DNA of 64,000 bases, from positions 186,001-250,000 of the forward strand of contig JAFAEO010000004.1 in NCBI GenBank assembly GCA_023423975.1. The letters run 5' to 3'. Numbering within the stretch: the stretch's first letter is position 1; the number at the start of each line of letters is the position of its first letter. The notes under the pieces are model-generated. The model had not been told where the DNA came from and ran no database searches. It saw only the letters and a program-made list of their open reading frames with translations. Made by a program: the position numbers and the translations under genes. The DNA comes from Pseudomonadota bacterium (lineage in GTDB: Bacteria; Pseudomonadota; Gammaproteobacteria; Burkholderiales; Burkholderiaceae_B). Positions 9,372 through 17,517 of the stretch are shown here, piece after piece.

Positions 9372-10139
9372 TTACTTCAGGTTTCCGGACAGGAACTGTT
9401 GCAGACGTGGACTACGCGTATTGCCAAAGACCTCATCAGGCGGGCCTTCTTCTTCGACCGTACCCTGATGCAAGAACATGACATGGCTGGCCAGATTGCG
9501 GGCAAAGCCCATTTCATGAGTCACCACAATCATGGTCCGCCCTTCTTCGGCCAGCTTTTGCATCACGCGCAGCACCTCGCCGACCAGTTCAGGATCCAGT
9601 GCCGAGGTGGGTTCGTCAAACAGCATCACCTCGGGCTCCATAGCCAGCGCACGGGCAATGGCCACGCGTTGCTGCTGGCCGCCAGACATCTGGGACGGAT
9701 ATTGATTTTCCACGGCCGGCGGCAGGCCCACCTTGTTCAGGTATTGGCGCGCACGCTCGATGGCTTCGGCTTTCGGTACGCCCAGCACATGAATAGGTGC
9801 TTCAATAATGTTTTCCAGCGCCGTCATGTGCGCCCACAGATTGAAGTGCTGGAACACCATGGCCAGCTTGGTGCGAAATACCTGCAAGCGCTTTTCGTCG
9901 GAGACGCGCAGGCGTCCCCTTGCGTCTTTGCTCACCGTCAGCGCTTCACCATTGAGCGATACCGACCCGCTATTGGGCTGCTCCAGAAAATTGATACAGC
10001 GCAGGAACGTACTTTTACCGGAGCCACTGGAGCCGATCATGGCGATCACGTCACCGGCCTTGGCCTGCAGCGACACGCCTTTCAATACTTCGTTTTGTCC
10101 ATAAGACTTATAGATGTTCTGAACATCGAGTTTATACAT
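9372..10139 (-). CDS. hisP: Basic amino acid ABC transporter, ATP-binding subunit (HisP type)
   Basis: A 255-residue ATPase very close in sequence to E. coli/Salmonella HisP over its full length. Walker A is IGSSGSGKST, the Q-loop lies in VFQHFNLWAHMT, the signature motif is MSGGQQQR, Walker B is VMLFDEPTSALDPELVG and the H-loop is VVTHEMGFAR. It powers uptake of histidine, arginine, lysine or ornithine. I use the ATG at 10139, matching the family N-terminus (MYKLDVQNIYKSYG) and preceded by AGGATCG; 41 upstream in-frame codons run into the neighbouring permease and are not part of the gene. Last gene of the hisJQMP-like operon. Confidence 0.93.
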   Translation of the reverse strand: MYKLDVQNIYKSYGQNEVLKGVSLQAKAGDVIAMIGSSGSGKSTFLRCINFLEQPNSGSVSLNGEALTVSKDARGRLRVSDEKRLQVFRTKLAMVFQHFNLWAHMTALENIIEAPIHVLGVPKAEAIERARQYLNKVGLPPAVENQYPSQMSGGQQQRVAIARALAMEPEVMLFDEPTSALDPELVGEVLRVMQKLAEEGRTMIVVTHEMGFARNLASHVMFLHQGTVEEEGPPDEVFGNTRSPRLQQFLSGNLK

Positions 10140-10146
10140 AACGATC

Positions 10147-10881
10147 CTAGTGTTGGCTGTGACCCAGAAAGCCCAGCGTTCTCTTTTCCAGCCGGCGAAA
10201 CAGTGCCACGAGAACAAACGAGACACACATATACAAAACGGCTGCCGTACCATAGGCGGCAAACGTCAGATAGGTGGCGGCGTTGGCATCGCGCGCCACC
10301 TTCAAGATATCCGGCACAGTGGCGGTAAAGGCCAGCGACGTGGCATGCAGCATAAGAATGACTTCGTTGCTATAGGCCGGCAACGCCCGCCGCAGCGCCG
10401 ACGGCAAAATAACACGCGTATACATTTTATACCGGGACATCCCGAAAGCGCGCGCTGCATCCAGTTCGCCATGTGCACTGTTTTTGATGTAACCGGCAAA
10501 AATCTCGGTAGTATAGGCCAGCGTGTTCAGCATGAGGGCCAGCACCAGGCAATTGTAGCCGCTCATGAAAAAAGTATGCAGTAAAGGTGTATCGCGCACC
10601 ACCTGCAGGCCGATGACGCCGCTGTAAATCAGCAGAATCTGTACATATAAAGGCGTGCCACGGAACACGTAACTGAAGAACCAGATCGGCCAGGCGATCC
10701 AGCGATTTTTCGACACCCGCCCCACTGACATGGGAATAGCCAGTACCAGCCCCAGGACCAGGGAGAGCACCAGCACCCATAGCGTGACGGCCAGCCCGGA
10801 AAATGCGGTGCCATCCCAGAACAACAACGGCTTCCAGTAGTCGTTCAGGATGGTCAGAAAGTTATTGAGCGACTCGATCAT
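10147..10881 (-). CDS. hisM: Basic amino acid ABC transporter, permease subunit (HisM type)
   Basis: A 244-residue inner membrane permease with five or so helices and the cytoplasmic EAA loop (ELDAARAFGMSRYKMYTRVI) that docks onto the ATPase. The FRGTPLYVQILLIY stretch is typical of polar amino acid permeases of the HisM branch. Its ATG overlaps the stop of the upstream permease (ATGA), and the hisP-like gene starts eight bases beyond its stop, so the three are tightly coupled. It forms a heterodimer with the HisQ-type subunit. Confidence 0.92.
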   Translation of the reverse strand: MIESLNNFLTILNDYWKPLLFWDGTAFSGLAVTLWVLVLSLVLGLVLAIPMSVGRVSKNRWIAWPIWFFSYVFRGTPLYVQILLIYSGVIGLQVVRDTPLLHTFFMSGYNCLVLALMLNTLAYTTEIFAGYIKNSAHGELDAARAFGMSRYKMYTRVILPSALRRALPAYSNEVILMLHATSLAFTATVPDILKVARDANAATYLTFAAYGTAAVLYMCVSFVLVALFRRLEKRTLGFLGHSQH

Positions 10882-11567
10882 AGCTGCGCCTCACGCACAC
10901 CTACGGAATACTTGCGTTCCAGTAGCCACAGGACGATGTTGGACACGCTGGTGAGCACAAGATAGATGAATCCGGCCACACAAATGAACAGAAACATGGA
11001 CGAGGTGGCCCGGCCGGCCCCCTGGGTTACCTGAATCAGATCGGTCAGCCCGATAATGGACACCAGGGCCGTGGCCTTGAGCACGACCTGCCAATTATTA
11101 CCTATGCCCGGCAGCGCAAAGCGCATCATTTGCGGAAACAGCACGCGCCGGAATACCTGGCTGCTGCGCATGCCGTAGGCGCGCGCCGCTTCCAGCTGTC
11201 CGCGCGGCACGGCAAGAAACGCACCGCGAAAGGTCTCGGCAAAATAAGCGCCGTAGATAAAACCGATGGTAAGCACCCCGGCATAGAAAGGCTCAATTTC
11301 AATCACCTCCATGCCCAGCATATCGGTCAATTCATTGAGCCCCATCTGAATACTGAAAAAGATAAGCAGCATCAGCACCAAGTCGGGCACGCCCCGGATC
11401 AGCGTGGTGTAGACGCGGGCCATGCCACGCAACAAGCGGTTACCGAACAATTTTGCACTGGCGCCAATCAGGCCCAGCACAAAAGCGACCAGCAGCGATA
11501 ACAACGCCAGCTTGATGGTTTCCCAGGTACCGTGCAGAATCTGGGCGCCATATCCTTGCAAAAACAT
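10878..11567 (-). CDS. hisQ: Basic amino acid ABC transporter, permease subunit (HisQ type)
   Basis: A 229-residue permease. LIRGVPDLVLMLLIFF and the EAA loop QLEAARAYGMRSSQVFRRVL match the HisQ branch, and GMEVIEIEPFYAGVLTIGFIYGAYFAE continues the family pattern. It starts one base after the stop codon of the binding-protein gene and its stop overlaps the start of the HisM-type gene, so all four genes form one operon transcribed leftward. It pairs with HisM in the inner membrane. Confidence 0.92.
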   Translation of the reverse strand: MFLQGYGAQILHGTWETIKLALLSLLVAFVLGLIGASAKLFGNRLLRGMARVYTTLIRGVPDLVLMLLIFFSIQMGLNELTDMLGMEVIEIEPFYAGVLTIGFIYGAYFAETFRGAFLAVPRGQLEAARAYGMRSSQVFRRVLFPQMMRFALPGIGNNWQVVLKATALVSIIGLTDLIQVTQGAGRATSSMFLFICVAGFIYLVLTSVSNIVLWLLERKYSVGVREAQL

Positions 11568-11568
11568 G

Positions 11569-12375
11569 CTATTGCTTCACGTTGTTCAGGTTGATTTCAC
11601 CCGGTTTGAAGTACTTTCCTGCGAGCTTGGCAATGGTGCCGTCCTGCTGCAGCTCGCCCAGCGCTGTATCGATAGCCTGTTTGAGCTTGCTGTCCGACTT
11701 GCGCATGCCGATGGCGATTTCACCCGTCAATGCCTGGTCATCGGTAATGGCCGGGCCCAAGAATGCAAAATTGCTGCCTGCGGGTTTGCTCAGGAATCCG
11801 CTCTGACCATTGGGTTTTTCGATAATGGCGGCGTCTATCCGACCGGCGGCAAGATCGGCGAAAGTCTGGTTCTGATCCTGATAGGAAATAATCGTCACGC
11901 CGTTGCTGCCCCATTTCTGCTTGGCATAGGTTTCCTGAGTACTGCCCTGCAATGCGCCTACCCGTTTGCCCTTGAGCGATTCGGCCGTCGGCAACAGCCC
12001 GCTATCCTTGCGCGCCATCAACTGAGTGGGGATACCATAAATGGGCTGACTGAAAGCAAGCACTTTCTCACGCTGCGGCGTAATCTGCATACTCGAATGA
12101 ATCAGCGTGATTTTGCGTGCGGCCAGGGCAGGAATCAGACTATCGAAAGACTGTTCCACCCAGGTACATTTGGCCTGCATTTTCTTGCAGATCTCGGTCA
12201 TGACGTCGGCATCAAATCCCTCTATCTCTCCTTTGGCATTTTTATACTCGAACGGCGCATAGCCTGGCTCGATGCCAATTTTAAGTTCCTTGCCGTCGCC
12301 GGCCAGTGCAGCCGAGCAAAAACCGGCAGACAGCCCCACCGTGACGGCGAGCAGCCAATTTTTCATATTCATCAT
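11569..12375 (-). CDS. Periplasmic lysine/arginine/ornithine/histidine-binding protein (HisJ/ArgT type)
   Basis: A 268-residue precursor of a family 3 solute-binding protein. Residues 1-25 are a signal peptide ending AALAGDG. The mature protein opens with LKIGIEPGYAPFEYKNAKGE and IEGFDADVMTEICKKM, and has the ligand-contacting DSLIPALAARKI, a GKRVGALQGSTQETYA hinge-domain segment and a late GRIDAAIIEKPN. These fit the lysine/arginine/ornithine- or histidine-binding branch; which amino acid is preferred cannot be decided by eye. First gene of the operon. A GTGAGAAG stretch precedes the tandem ATGs. Confidence 0.9.
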   Translation of the reverse strand: MMNMKNWLLAVTVGLSAGFCSAALAGDGKELKIGIEPGYAPFEYKNAKGEIEGFDADVMTEICKKMQAKCTWVEQSFDSLIPALAARKITLIHSSMQITPQREKVLAFSQPIYGIPTQLMARKDSGLLPTAESLKGKRVGALQGSTQETYAKQKWGSNGVTIISYQDQNQTFADLAAGRIDAAIIEKPNGQSGFLSKPAGSNFAFLGPAITDDQALTGEIAIGMRKSDSKLKQAIDTALGELQQDGTIAKLAGKYFKPGEINLNNVKQ

Positions 12376-12564
12376 CTTCTCACTTCAAAAATTTTGTCTT
12401 ACCTGGAAAGCCGTGCGGGGGGCGGTGATCAACAGCCACGGCCAGCGCCCGCGCTTGCCAAAGTCGAAATAGTACTGATTTGTGAACCGTCTGACCACTA
12501 GGGATCACCTCTAGCGCGAATTTTACCCTGATCAATTTGCCCCAGGCAGTAAGTTCAAAGTTCA

Positions 12565-12592
12565 TTTACGATTAACTGTTATTCTTTATAAT
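12565..12592 (+). promoter_or_regulatory. Sigma-70 promoter for the GNAT gene
   Basis: A -35 box TTTACG (12565-12570) and a perfect -10 box TATAAT (12587-12592) are 16 bases apart. Transcription would begin near 12599, which excludes the upstream in-frame ATG at 12591 and supports the start at 12630. Confidence 0.65.
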
Positions 12593-12629
12593 GCTAACTT
12601 CTTACCCTTGGTCTACGTTGAACTTCCCT

Positions 12630-13232
12630 ATGATCACACCCTTTCCCAAACCGCTCGCACCAATTCAGCTTGAAGGACACGGCCTTGTGCTGCAACCCAT
12701 GCGTATTGCCCACGCGGAGGGCCTGCGTAACGCGGCGGCCGATGGACAACTGTGGAACCTGACGTTCACCTCGGTGCCGGAACCGGGCCAGGAAACGGCG
12801 TATATAGAAGCGGCACTCAAGGGACAGCAGGAAGGTCATATGCTGCCGTTCGTGGTGCTGGATGCCAAATCCCGCAAAATTATCGGTACAACCCGCTATC
12901 ACGACATTGTGCCCGAGATCGCCCGGCTTGAAATCGGCTACACTTGGTACGGCCAATCCTGGCAGCGCACCCATGTGAATACGGTGTGCAAATATCTCAT
13001 GCTGTTTTATGCTTTCGAGTCGCTCAATGCCAATGTCGTCGGCTGGCGCACCGACAATCTGAACCAGCGCTCCCAGAACGCCATCGAGCGCCTGGGCGCC
13101 AAAAAAGACGGGGTGCTGCGCGGTCACGCCCTGCGTCGTGACGGTACGGTTCGCGACACGCATATGTATAGCGTGACGCAGGAGGAATGGCCGACCATCA
13201 AACAGCAGCTCAAAGAAAAACTGCCCAAGTAA
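12630..13232 (+). CDS. GNAT family N-acetyltransferase (RimJ/RimL-like)
   Basis: A 200-residue acetyltransferase. The order of elements fits GNAT: LEGHGLVLQPMRIAHAEGL (beta 1/helix 1), a FVVLDAKSRKIIGTTRYHDI strand pair, LEIGYTWYGQSWQRTHVNT with the acetyl-CoA-binding region, and VVGWRTDNLNQRSQNAIERL with GAKKDGVLRGH, typical of the RimJ/RimL subfamily that acetylates protein N-termini or small amines. I prefer the ATG at 12630 because a TATAAT box covers the earlier ATG at 12591. Target unknown. The next gene starts 69 bases downstream on the same strand. Confidence 0.85.
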   Translation: MITPFPKPLAPIQLEGHGLVLQPMRIAHAEGLRNAAADGQLWNLTFTSVPEPGQETAYIEAALKGQQEGHMLPFVVLDAKSRKIIGTTRYHDIVPEIARLEIGYTWYGQSWQRTHVNTVCKYLMLFYAFESLNANVVGWRTDNLNQRSQNAIERLGAKKDGVLRGHALRRDGTVRDTHMYSVTQEEWPTIKQQLKEKLPK

Positions 13233-13301
13233 ACCCCTGATTCCGCAGGTACGCGGGCGGCGCCTCTCGCGCCGCATCCTTTGCCTCTTTTTGCAGTTCC
13301 C

Positions 13302-14213
13302 ATGACTTCTTTGCTGCTATCCCTGTACCCAATTGCTGCCTGGCTGCTGGCCGGCTACATCGCTGGCTATCTGCTATCACCGCGTACCGTGTCACTGCTG
13401 TCCCGCGCCATCACCCCGTTCGTCTGGATCATGTTGTTTGCCATCGGCTATCGTTTCGGAGAGCAATTGTCAGTCATGCATCAAGTGCTGCTGATTCTGC
13501 AAACCGCAGTGCTATATTCGGTGGGCATTACGCTATTGTGTTCGCTGGCGCTGCTGGTGCTGTTTCGTCCGGGCATCCGCGCACAAACGGTGCAGCATGA
13601 CCTGGGTATCATGCATGTCATTCGGGAATGCGGGATTGCGCTGGCCTTTTTGCTGGTCGGCCTTGGATTGGCGGCACTTGCGACCCATTGGAAGATTGCT
13701 GTCCCCGTACCAGGCTCTGAGTTTTTTCTGTACGTCCTGCTGTTCCTCATTGGCGCCGATCTGGCGCATACGCCCTTGCAACGCAATGCCATCCGTCCGG
13801 CGATGTTCACGCTGCCACTGGTGGTCATTGTTACTTCCCTGCTGGCGGGCGCCCTCATCGCCTGGGCTACCAATACCGACATCCGCCACGGTCTGCTGCT
13901 TGGTAGCGGATTTGGCTGGTTTTCGCTCTCGGGCGTGCTGGTGACCGCCAGGCTTGGCGAATTTTACGGTGCGACCTCCCTGCTTACAGACCTGTTTCGC
14001 GAGTTGCTTGCCATTGTCGTACTGTTCTTTGCCGGGGCCCGCCATCCTATGACTGGTATCGGCGCTGCGGGCGCCACCGCAATGGACACCACGCTGCCGA
14101 TTGTTCGCAAAACCGCCGGCAACCCGTTTCTGGTCACGGCGATCTTCTCCGGCGTGGTGCTCAGCCTGGTTGCCCCCTTCCTGCTTAGCTATGTACTTTC
14201 ATTGTTTGACTAA
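13302..14213 (+). CDS. lysO: LysO-type lysine exporter (YbjE/DUF340 family)
   Basis: A 303-residue membrane protein (E. coli LysO: 299) with about eight helices. The conserved middle part reads DLGIMHVIRECGIALAFLLV; the C-terminal half contains GLLLGSGFGWFSLSGVLVT followed by TSLLTDLFRELLAIVVLFFA, AMDTTLPIVRKTAG and GNPFLVTAIFSGVVLSLVAP, all characteristic of the family that exports L-lysine and its analogue thialysine. I use the ATG at 13302 because the frame's earlier TTG at 13281 lacks support. A perfect hairpin terminator follows 96 bases after the stop. Confidence 0.87.
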   Translation: MTSLLLSLYPIAAWLLAGYIAGYLLSPRTVSLLSRAITPFVWIMLFAIGYRFGEQLSVMHQVLLILQTAVLYSVGITLLCSLALLVLFRPGIRAQTVQHDLGIMHVIRECGIALAFLLVGLGLAALATHWKIAVPVPGSEFFLYVLLFLIGADLAHTPLQRNAIRPAMFTLPLVVIVTSLLAGALIAWATNTDIRHGLLLGSGFGWFSLSGVLVTARLGEFYGATSLLTDLFRELLAIVVLFFAGARHPMTGIGAAGATAMDTTLPIVRKTAGNPFLVTAIFSGVVLSLVAPFLLSYVLSLFD

Positions 14214-14308
14214 ATATGCTATAATTATGGCTAATTAACGATTAATTTCGCCTAATTTACGTTAATTAATGTTTATTTTTTAATATTTATTTTTAATAGA
14301 CAATGTTC

Positions 14309-14336
14309 AATAGCCTAGTTTTCATAGGCTATTTTT
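14309..14336 (+). terminator. Terminator after the LysO gene
   Basis: AATAGCCTA (14309-14317) and TAGGCTATT (14325-14333) form a perfect nine-pair stem with a seven-base loop, ending in TTTTT. It sits in an unusually AT-rich stretch. Confidence 0.8.
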
Positions 14337-14383
14337 AATAAGCTATGTTTGGCAGTCCATTTTTAACTCCCTCTCGTAGCTAA

Positions 14384-14413
14384 TTTATAGCTATCAACTT
14401 TATAGTTATCAAC
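14384..14413. repeat. Tandem 15-base repeat, possible regulator binding site
   Basis: Two adjoining 15-mers, TTTATAGCTATCAAC (14384-14398) and TTTATAGTTATCAAC (14399-14413), differ at one position. A third related element, TTTAACTATCAAC, lies at 14553-14565, about 30 bases upstream of the -10 box. The spacing does not fit an OxyR site. Confidence 0.5.
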
Positions 14414-14583
14414 TTCACGCAGTGGCTACGCCTCCTGCGCCGCTTTCATGGCACTCCACATCCGGTACCAGCCAATAAAGCATCGGTCACGCGATCCTCG
14501 CCAAAGCGCATTACGATTGCAGTTTTCAGTCCATGGTGCGATAGCGTTTAGTTTTAACTATCAACAGAATAAAAATAATAAAT

Positions 14584-14612
14584 TTTACTAATCGACGTCC
14601 GTTGCGTACAAT
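14584..14612 (+). promoter_or_regulatory. Promoter of the peroxiredoxin-glutaredoxin gene
   Basis: TTTACT (14584-14589) and TACAAT (14607-14612) are 17 bases apart; transcription would start near 14620, leaving a leader of roughly 95 bases. Confidence 0.55.
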
Positions 14613-14712
14613 GGACACATCTGATGAAACATCGCTGTGTTATCAATAAGGCTTTGCAGACACCAGCCTGCTTTCATCTATTGTTTGTTTCACTAACCAT
14701 AAGGAATCCAAT

Positions 14713-15447
14713 ATGTTGCAGAATAAAGAAGGCCAACGCGTCCCATCCGTTACATTCCCCGTTCGTTCTGGCGACGACTGGAAAAAAGTGTCCACCGACG
14801 ACATTTTCAAGGGTAAAACCGTTGTTGTCTTTTCATTGCCTGGCGCATTCACCCCTACGTGCTCGTCCACGCACCTGCCACGTTATAACGAACTGGCCAA
14901 AGCGTTCAAAGAGCGCGGTGTTGACGACATCGTCTGCGTTTCTGTAAACGACACCTTCGTCATGAACGAATGGAAAGCACAGCAGGAAGCCGACAATATC
15001 ACGGTAATTCCTGATGGCAACTGCGAATTCACAGAAGGCATGGGCATGCTGGTAGACAAAGCTGATCTGGGCTTTGGCAAACGCTCATGGCGCTATTCCA
15101 TGCTGGTAAAAGACGGCGTCGTTGAAAAAATGTTCATCGAGCCTGAAAAAGAAGGCGATCCGTTTGAAGTGTCTGATGCCGATACGATGATTCGCTATAT
15201 CGATAAAGACTACCAGGACAAACCTTCCATTGTCATGTTCACCAAGCCTGGTTGCGGCTTTTGCGCCAAAGCAAAAGCACTGTTGAAAGAAAAAGACCTG
15301 CCTTTTGAAGAAGTGGTTCTGGGCAAGGATGCCAGCACCGTGGCCATTCGTGCGATTACCGGCAAAACCAGCACACCACAGGTTTTCATCGGTGGTCAAT
15401 ATATTGGCGGCAGCGACGAACTGGCAGCACATTTCGCAGGCAAGTAA
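14713..15447 (+). CDS. Peroxiredoxin-glutaredoxin fusion (Prx5/Grx hybrid)
   Basis: A 244-residue two-domain protein. Residues 1-165 are a Prx5-type peroxiredoxin with the peroxidatic Cys50 in SLPGAFTPTCSSTHLPRY. Residues 170-244 are a glutaredoxin with the dithiol CGFC at 181-184, the cis-proline TPQVFIGG (221-228) and GGSDEL. The fusion reduces H2O2 and alkyl hydroperoxides with glutathione as electron source, as described for the Haemophilus and Neisseria hybrids. AAGGA lies upstream of the ATG. It is followed by a terminator and then by a lipoamide-dehydrogenase-like gene on the same strand, which suggests a shared oxidative-stress role. Confidence 0.95.
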   Translation: MLQNKEGQRVPSVTFPVRSGDDWKKVSTDDIFKGKTVVVFSLPGAFTPTCSSTHLPRYNELAKAFKERGVDDIVCVSVNDTFVMNEWKAQQEADNITVIPDGNCEFTEGMGMLVDKADLGFGKRSWRYSMLVKDGVVEKMFIEPEKEGDPFEVSDADTMIRYIDKDYQDKPSIVMFTKPGCGFCAKAKALLKEKDLPFEEVVLGKDASTVAIRAITGKTSTPQVFIGGQYIGGSDELAAHFAGK

Positions 15448-15520
15448 TGCGGTTGTTGCAGTGGCAAGAACAGAGCTCGCAGCCAGGTCAGTAGTCTGAA
15501 TCGCGCCGTTCTGATCAGAT

Positions 15521-15542
15521 CTGCCGGAACCCGTTCCGGCAG
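15521..15542. other. Perfect 10-base-pair hairpin downstream of the Prx-Grx gene
   Basis: CTGCCGGAAC (15521-15530) and GTTCCGGCAG (15533-15542) are exact reverse complements. No T-run follows, so it may stabilise the transcript rather than terminate it. Confidence 0.5.
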
Positions 15543-15611
15543 CCAGCCACTGCACTGTCCAACGGCATGTTATTGCAAGCTGGATACCGCAATCACAAAG
15601 CCGATAGATCG

Positions 15612-15650
15612 GCAGCGGGCACACCTTGGGTGATGCCGCTGCTTTTTTTT
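15612..15650 (+). terminator. Terminator between the Prx-Grx and Lpd-like genes
   Basis: GCAGCGG (15612-15618) pairs with CCGCTGC (15636-15642), with further pairing inside, and is followed by eight T. The Lpd-like gene therefore needs its own promoter or relies on read-through. Confidence 0.8.
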
Positions 15651-15712
15651 CGCCCGCAACCCGGTAAAATCATTGCTGGTTGCGTCAAAAACACCAATAT
15701 CAGGGATCGAAT

Positions 15713-17161
15713 ATGAAATCAATCAACGCCGATGTCCTTATTCTGGGCGGTGGCACGGCCGGCATGAGCGCATTTCGCGCCGCCCGCAAATCCACAGACA
15801 ATGTATACCTGGTAGAAGACCATCAGTTTGGCACCACCTGCGCACGCGTAGGCTGCATGCCATCAAAATTGCTTATTGCCGCTGCCGACGCAGCCCATCA
15901 TGTGCGTACCGCCGACCAGTTTGGTGTGCATCCCGATGGTGCCCTGCGAATTGACGGCCGCCAGGTAATGGAAAGAGTGCGTTCCGAACGCGATCGGTTC
16001 GTCGGTTTTGTGTTGGAAGACGTGGAAGCGTTTCCTGCGACCCACCGGATCCTTGGCCGCGCCCGCTTCAAAAATGAACATGTAGTGGTAGTCGACGACC
16101 ATACCGAAATCACGGCACAGCGTATCGTGATTGCTACCGGATCCCGTCCTTTTATCGTACCCGCCTGGCAGTCGCTGGGGGAACGCCTGATTGTTAACGA
16201 TGATGTCTTTGACTGGGAAACCCTGCCAGCCAGCGTGGCCGTGTTTGGCGCCGGCGTCATCGGCCTGGAAATCGGCCAGGCCCTGCATCGGCTGGGTGTA
16301 ACCGTGCATGTGTTTGGCAAGGACAATGCACTGGGTGGAATTACCGACCCGGTTGTTCTGGAAAACGCGCTGGACATTTTCGGCAGGCAAATGGATCTGC
16401 ATTTGGACGCGGACACACAGGTCAGCCTGCTGCCTAGCGGCAAGGGCGTAAAAATAGACTATTCTGAAAACGGCGCAAGCGGCTCGGTCACGGTGGATTT
16501 CCTGCTAGCCGCTACTGGTCGCAAACCCAATGTAGACAACCTGGGTCTGGAGAATCTGACCATTGACCTGGACGCGCGCGGCGTACCCAAGGCCAACCCG
16601 TACACTATGCAAACCAGCTTGGCGCATATTTTTATTGCAGGCGATGCGTCCAATCAATTGCCATTGTTGCACGAAGCAGCTGACCAGGGGCTTATCGCCG
16701 GCAAGAACGCCGGCACATTCCCGAACGTGACAGAGGGCCTGCGCCGTTCGTCGATCAGCGTGGTATTCAGCGACCCGCAAATTGCCAGTATCGGCCTGCG
16801 GTTTAAGGAAGTTACCAGCCAGTTTGACAATTGCGGTTGCTACGCTGTCGGTGAAGTCTCTTTCAGCAATCAGGGCCGCAGTCGTGTCATGGGCGTCAAC
16901 CAGGGCCATCTGCGCATTTATGCAGAGCATGGCAGCGGGCGCTTGCTGGGTGCTGAAATGGTCGGACCGGCAGCAGAACACCTGGCACACCTGCTGGCCT
17001 GGGCGCATCAGCAAAAGATGACCATTGCACAGATGCTTGATATGCCGTTTTATCACCCGGTCATTGAAGAGGGTGTGCGCACCGCGTTGCGTGATCTGAG
17101 CAAGCAACTACGCCTGGCAGAGGACCTGGCTGGCGAATGTGCCGAGTGCCCCGGACAATAA
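15713..17161 (+). CDS. Dihydrolipoamide dehydrogenase-like flavoprotein disulfide oxidoreductase
   Basis: A 482-residue class I pyridine nucleotide-disulfide oxidoreductase. FAD binding: DVLILGGGTAGMSA near residue 8. Redox disulfide: Cys43 and Cys48 in GTTCARVGCMPSKLL, where the usual N before VGC is R. NAD(P) binding: VAVFGAGVIGLEIGQAL. The second FAD motif is TSLAHIFIAGDA. The catalytic His-Glu pair is HPVIEE (448-453). It has no lipoyl domain and no 2-oxoacid dehydrogenase genes nearby. The last residues contain an extra CAEC (476-479), unusual for Lpd. The ATG at 15713 has AGGGA upstream. Its partner may be the adjacent Prx-Grx or glutathione pool, but that is inference. Confidence 0.88.
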   Translation: MKSINADVLILGGGTAGMSAFRAARKSTDNVYLVEDHQFGTTCARVGCMPSKLLIAAADAAHHVRTADQFGVHPDGALRIDGRQVMERVRSERDRFVGFVLEDVEAFPATHRILGRARFKNEHVVVVDDHTEITAQRIVIATGSRPFIVPAWQSLGERLIVNDDVFDWETLPASVAVFGAGVIGLEIGQALHRLGVTVHVFGKDNALGGITDPVVLENALDIFGRQMDLHLDADTQVSLLPSGKGVKIDYSENGASGSVTVDFLLAATGRKPNVDNLGLENLTIDLDARGVPKANPYTMQTSLAHIFIAGDASNQLPLLHEAADQGLIAGKNAGTFPNVTEGLRRSSISVVFSDPQIASIGLRFKEVTSQFDNCGCYAVGEVSFSNQGRSRVMGVNQGHLRIYAEHGSGRLLGAEMVGPAAEHLAHLLAWAHQQKMTIAQMLDMPFYHPVIEEGVRTALRDLSKQLRLAEDLAGECAECPGQ

Positions 17162-17291
17162 ATGGTCGCGCGTGGGCAATGGGCATTGCGCGATAGGGAC
17201 TGATGCGGATTTATAAAGGCTTATAAGGACGCGGAAGGATCCGTCAGCGCATTCAGGCATGATACCGGTACAACACATCCGACGTCGGTAA

Positions 17292-17330
17292 ACAGGGGTA
17301 GTGCAACAGCACGTGCCCCTGTTTTTTTTT
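17292..17330 (+). terminator. Terminator of the Lpd-like gene
   Basis: ACAGGGG (17292-17298) pairs with CCCCTGT (17316-17322), with an inner GTGC/GCAC pairing, followed by a run of eight or nine T. The rest of 17162-17517 shows no gene. Confidence 0.85.
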
Positions 17331-17517
17331 GCGGGCACCACGCTTGCTGCCGCGCCCGCCCCCTAATGCTGAACCTCGTGGTCGGAAACGGCAACGCCGC
17401 AATGGACCAAGAGAACAACAAGCCAATTGCTCCCTGGCCATCGCGCCGGCGGGGTCACCCCTTCCCTTTGCAACGGCGAGTTATTCACTCAAGCGGCAAC
17501 CAATACTCACGCCAGCG

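Larger units (their letters stand above)
14214..14712. other. AT-rich regulatory region upstream of the peroxiredoxin gene
   Basis: About 500 bases without a gene and far richer in A+T than its neighbours (especially 14214-14345 and 14540-14590). It holds the LysO terminator, three copies of a TATCAAC-containing motif and a promoter. No small reading frame is convincing. Confidence 0.6.

Noticed and set aside
9399..10328. A 309-codon plus-strand frame
   Set aside because: Antisense to hisP and hisM, low-complexity His/Gln/Arg composition, no start signal.
14384..14413. OxyR binding site before the peroxiredoxin gene
   Set aside because: ATAG/CTAT elements occur but with 13- to 15-base periods, not the seven-base spacing of an OxyR site.
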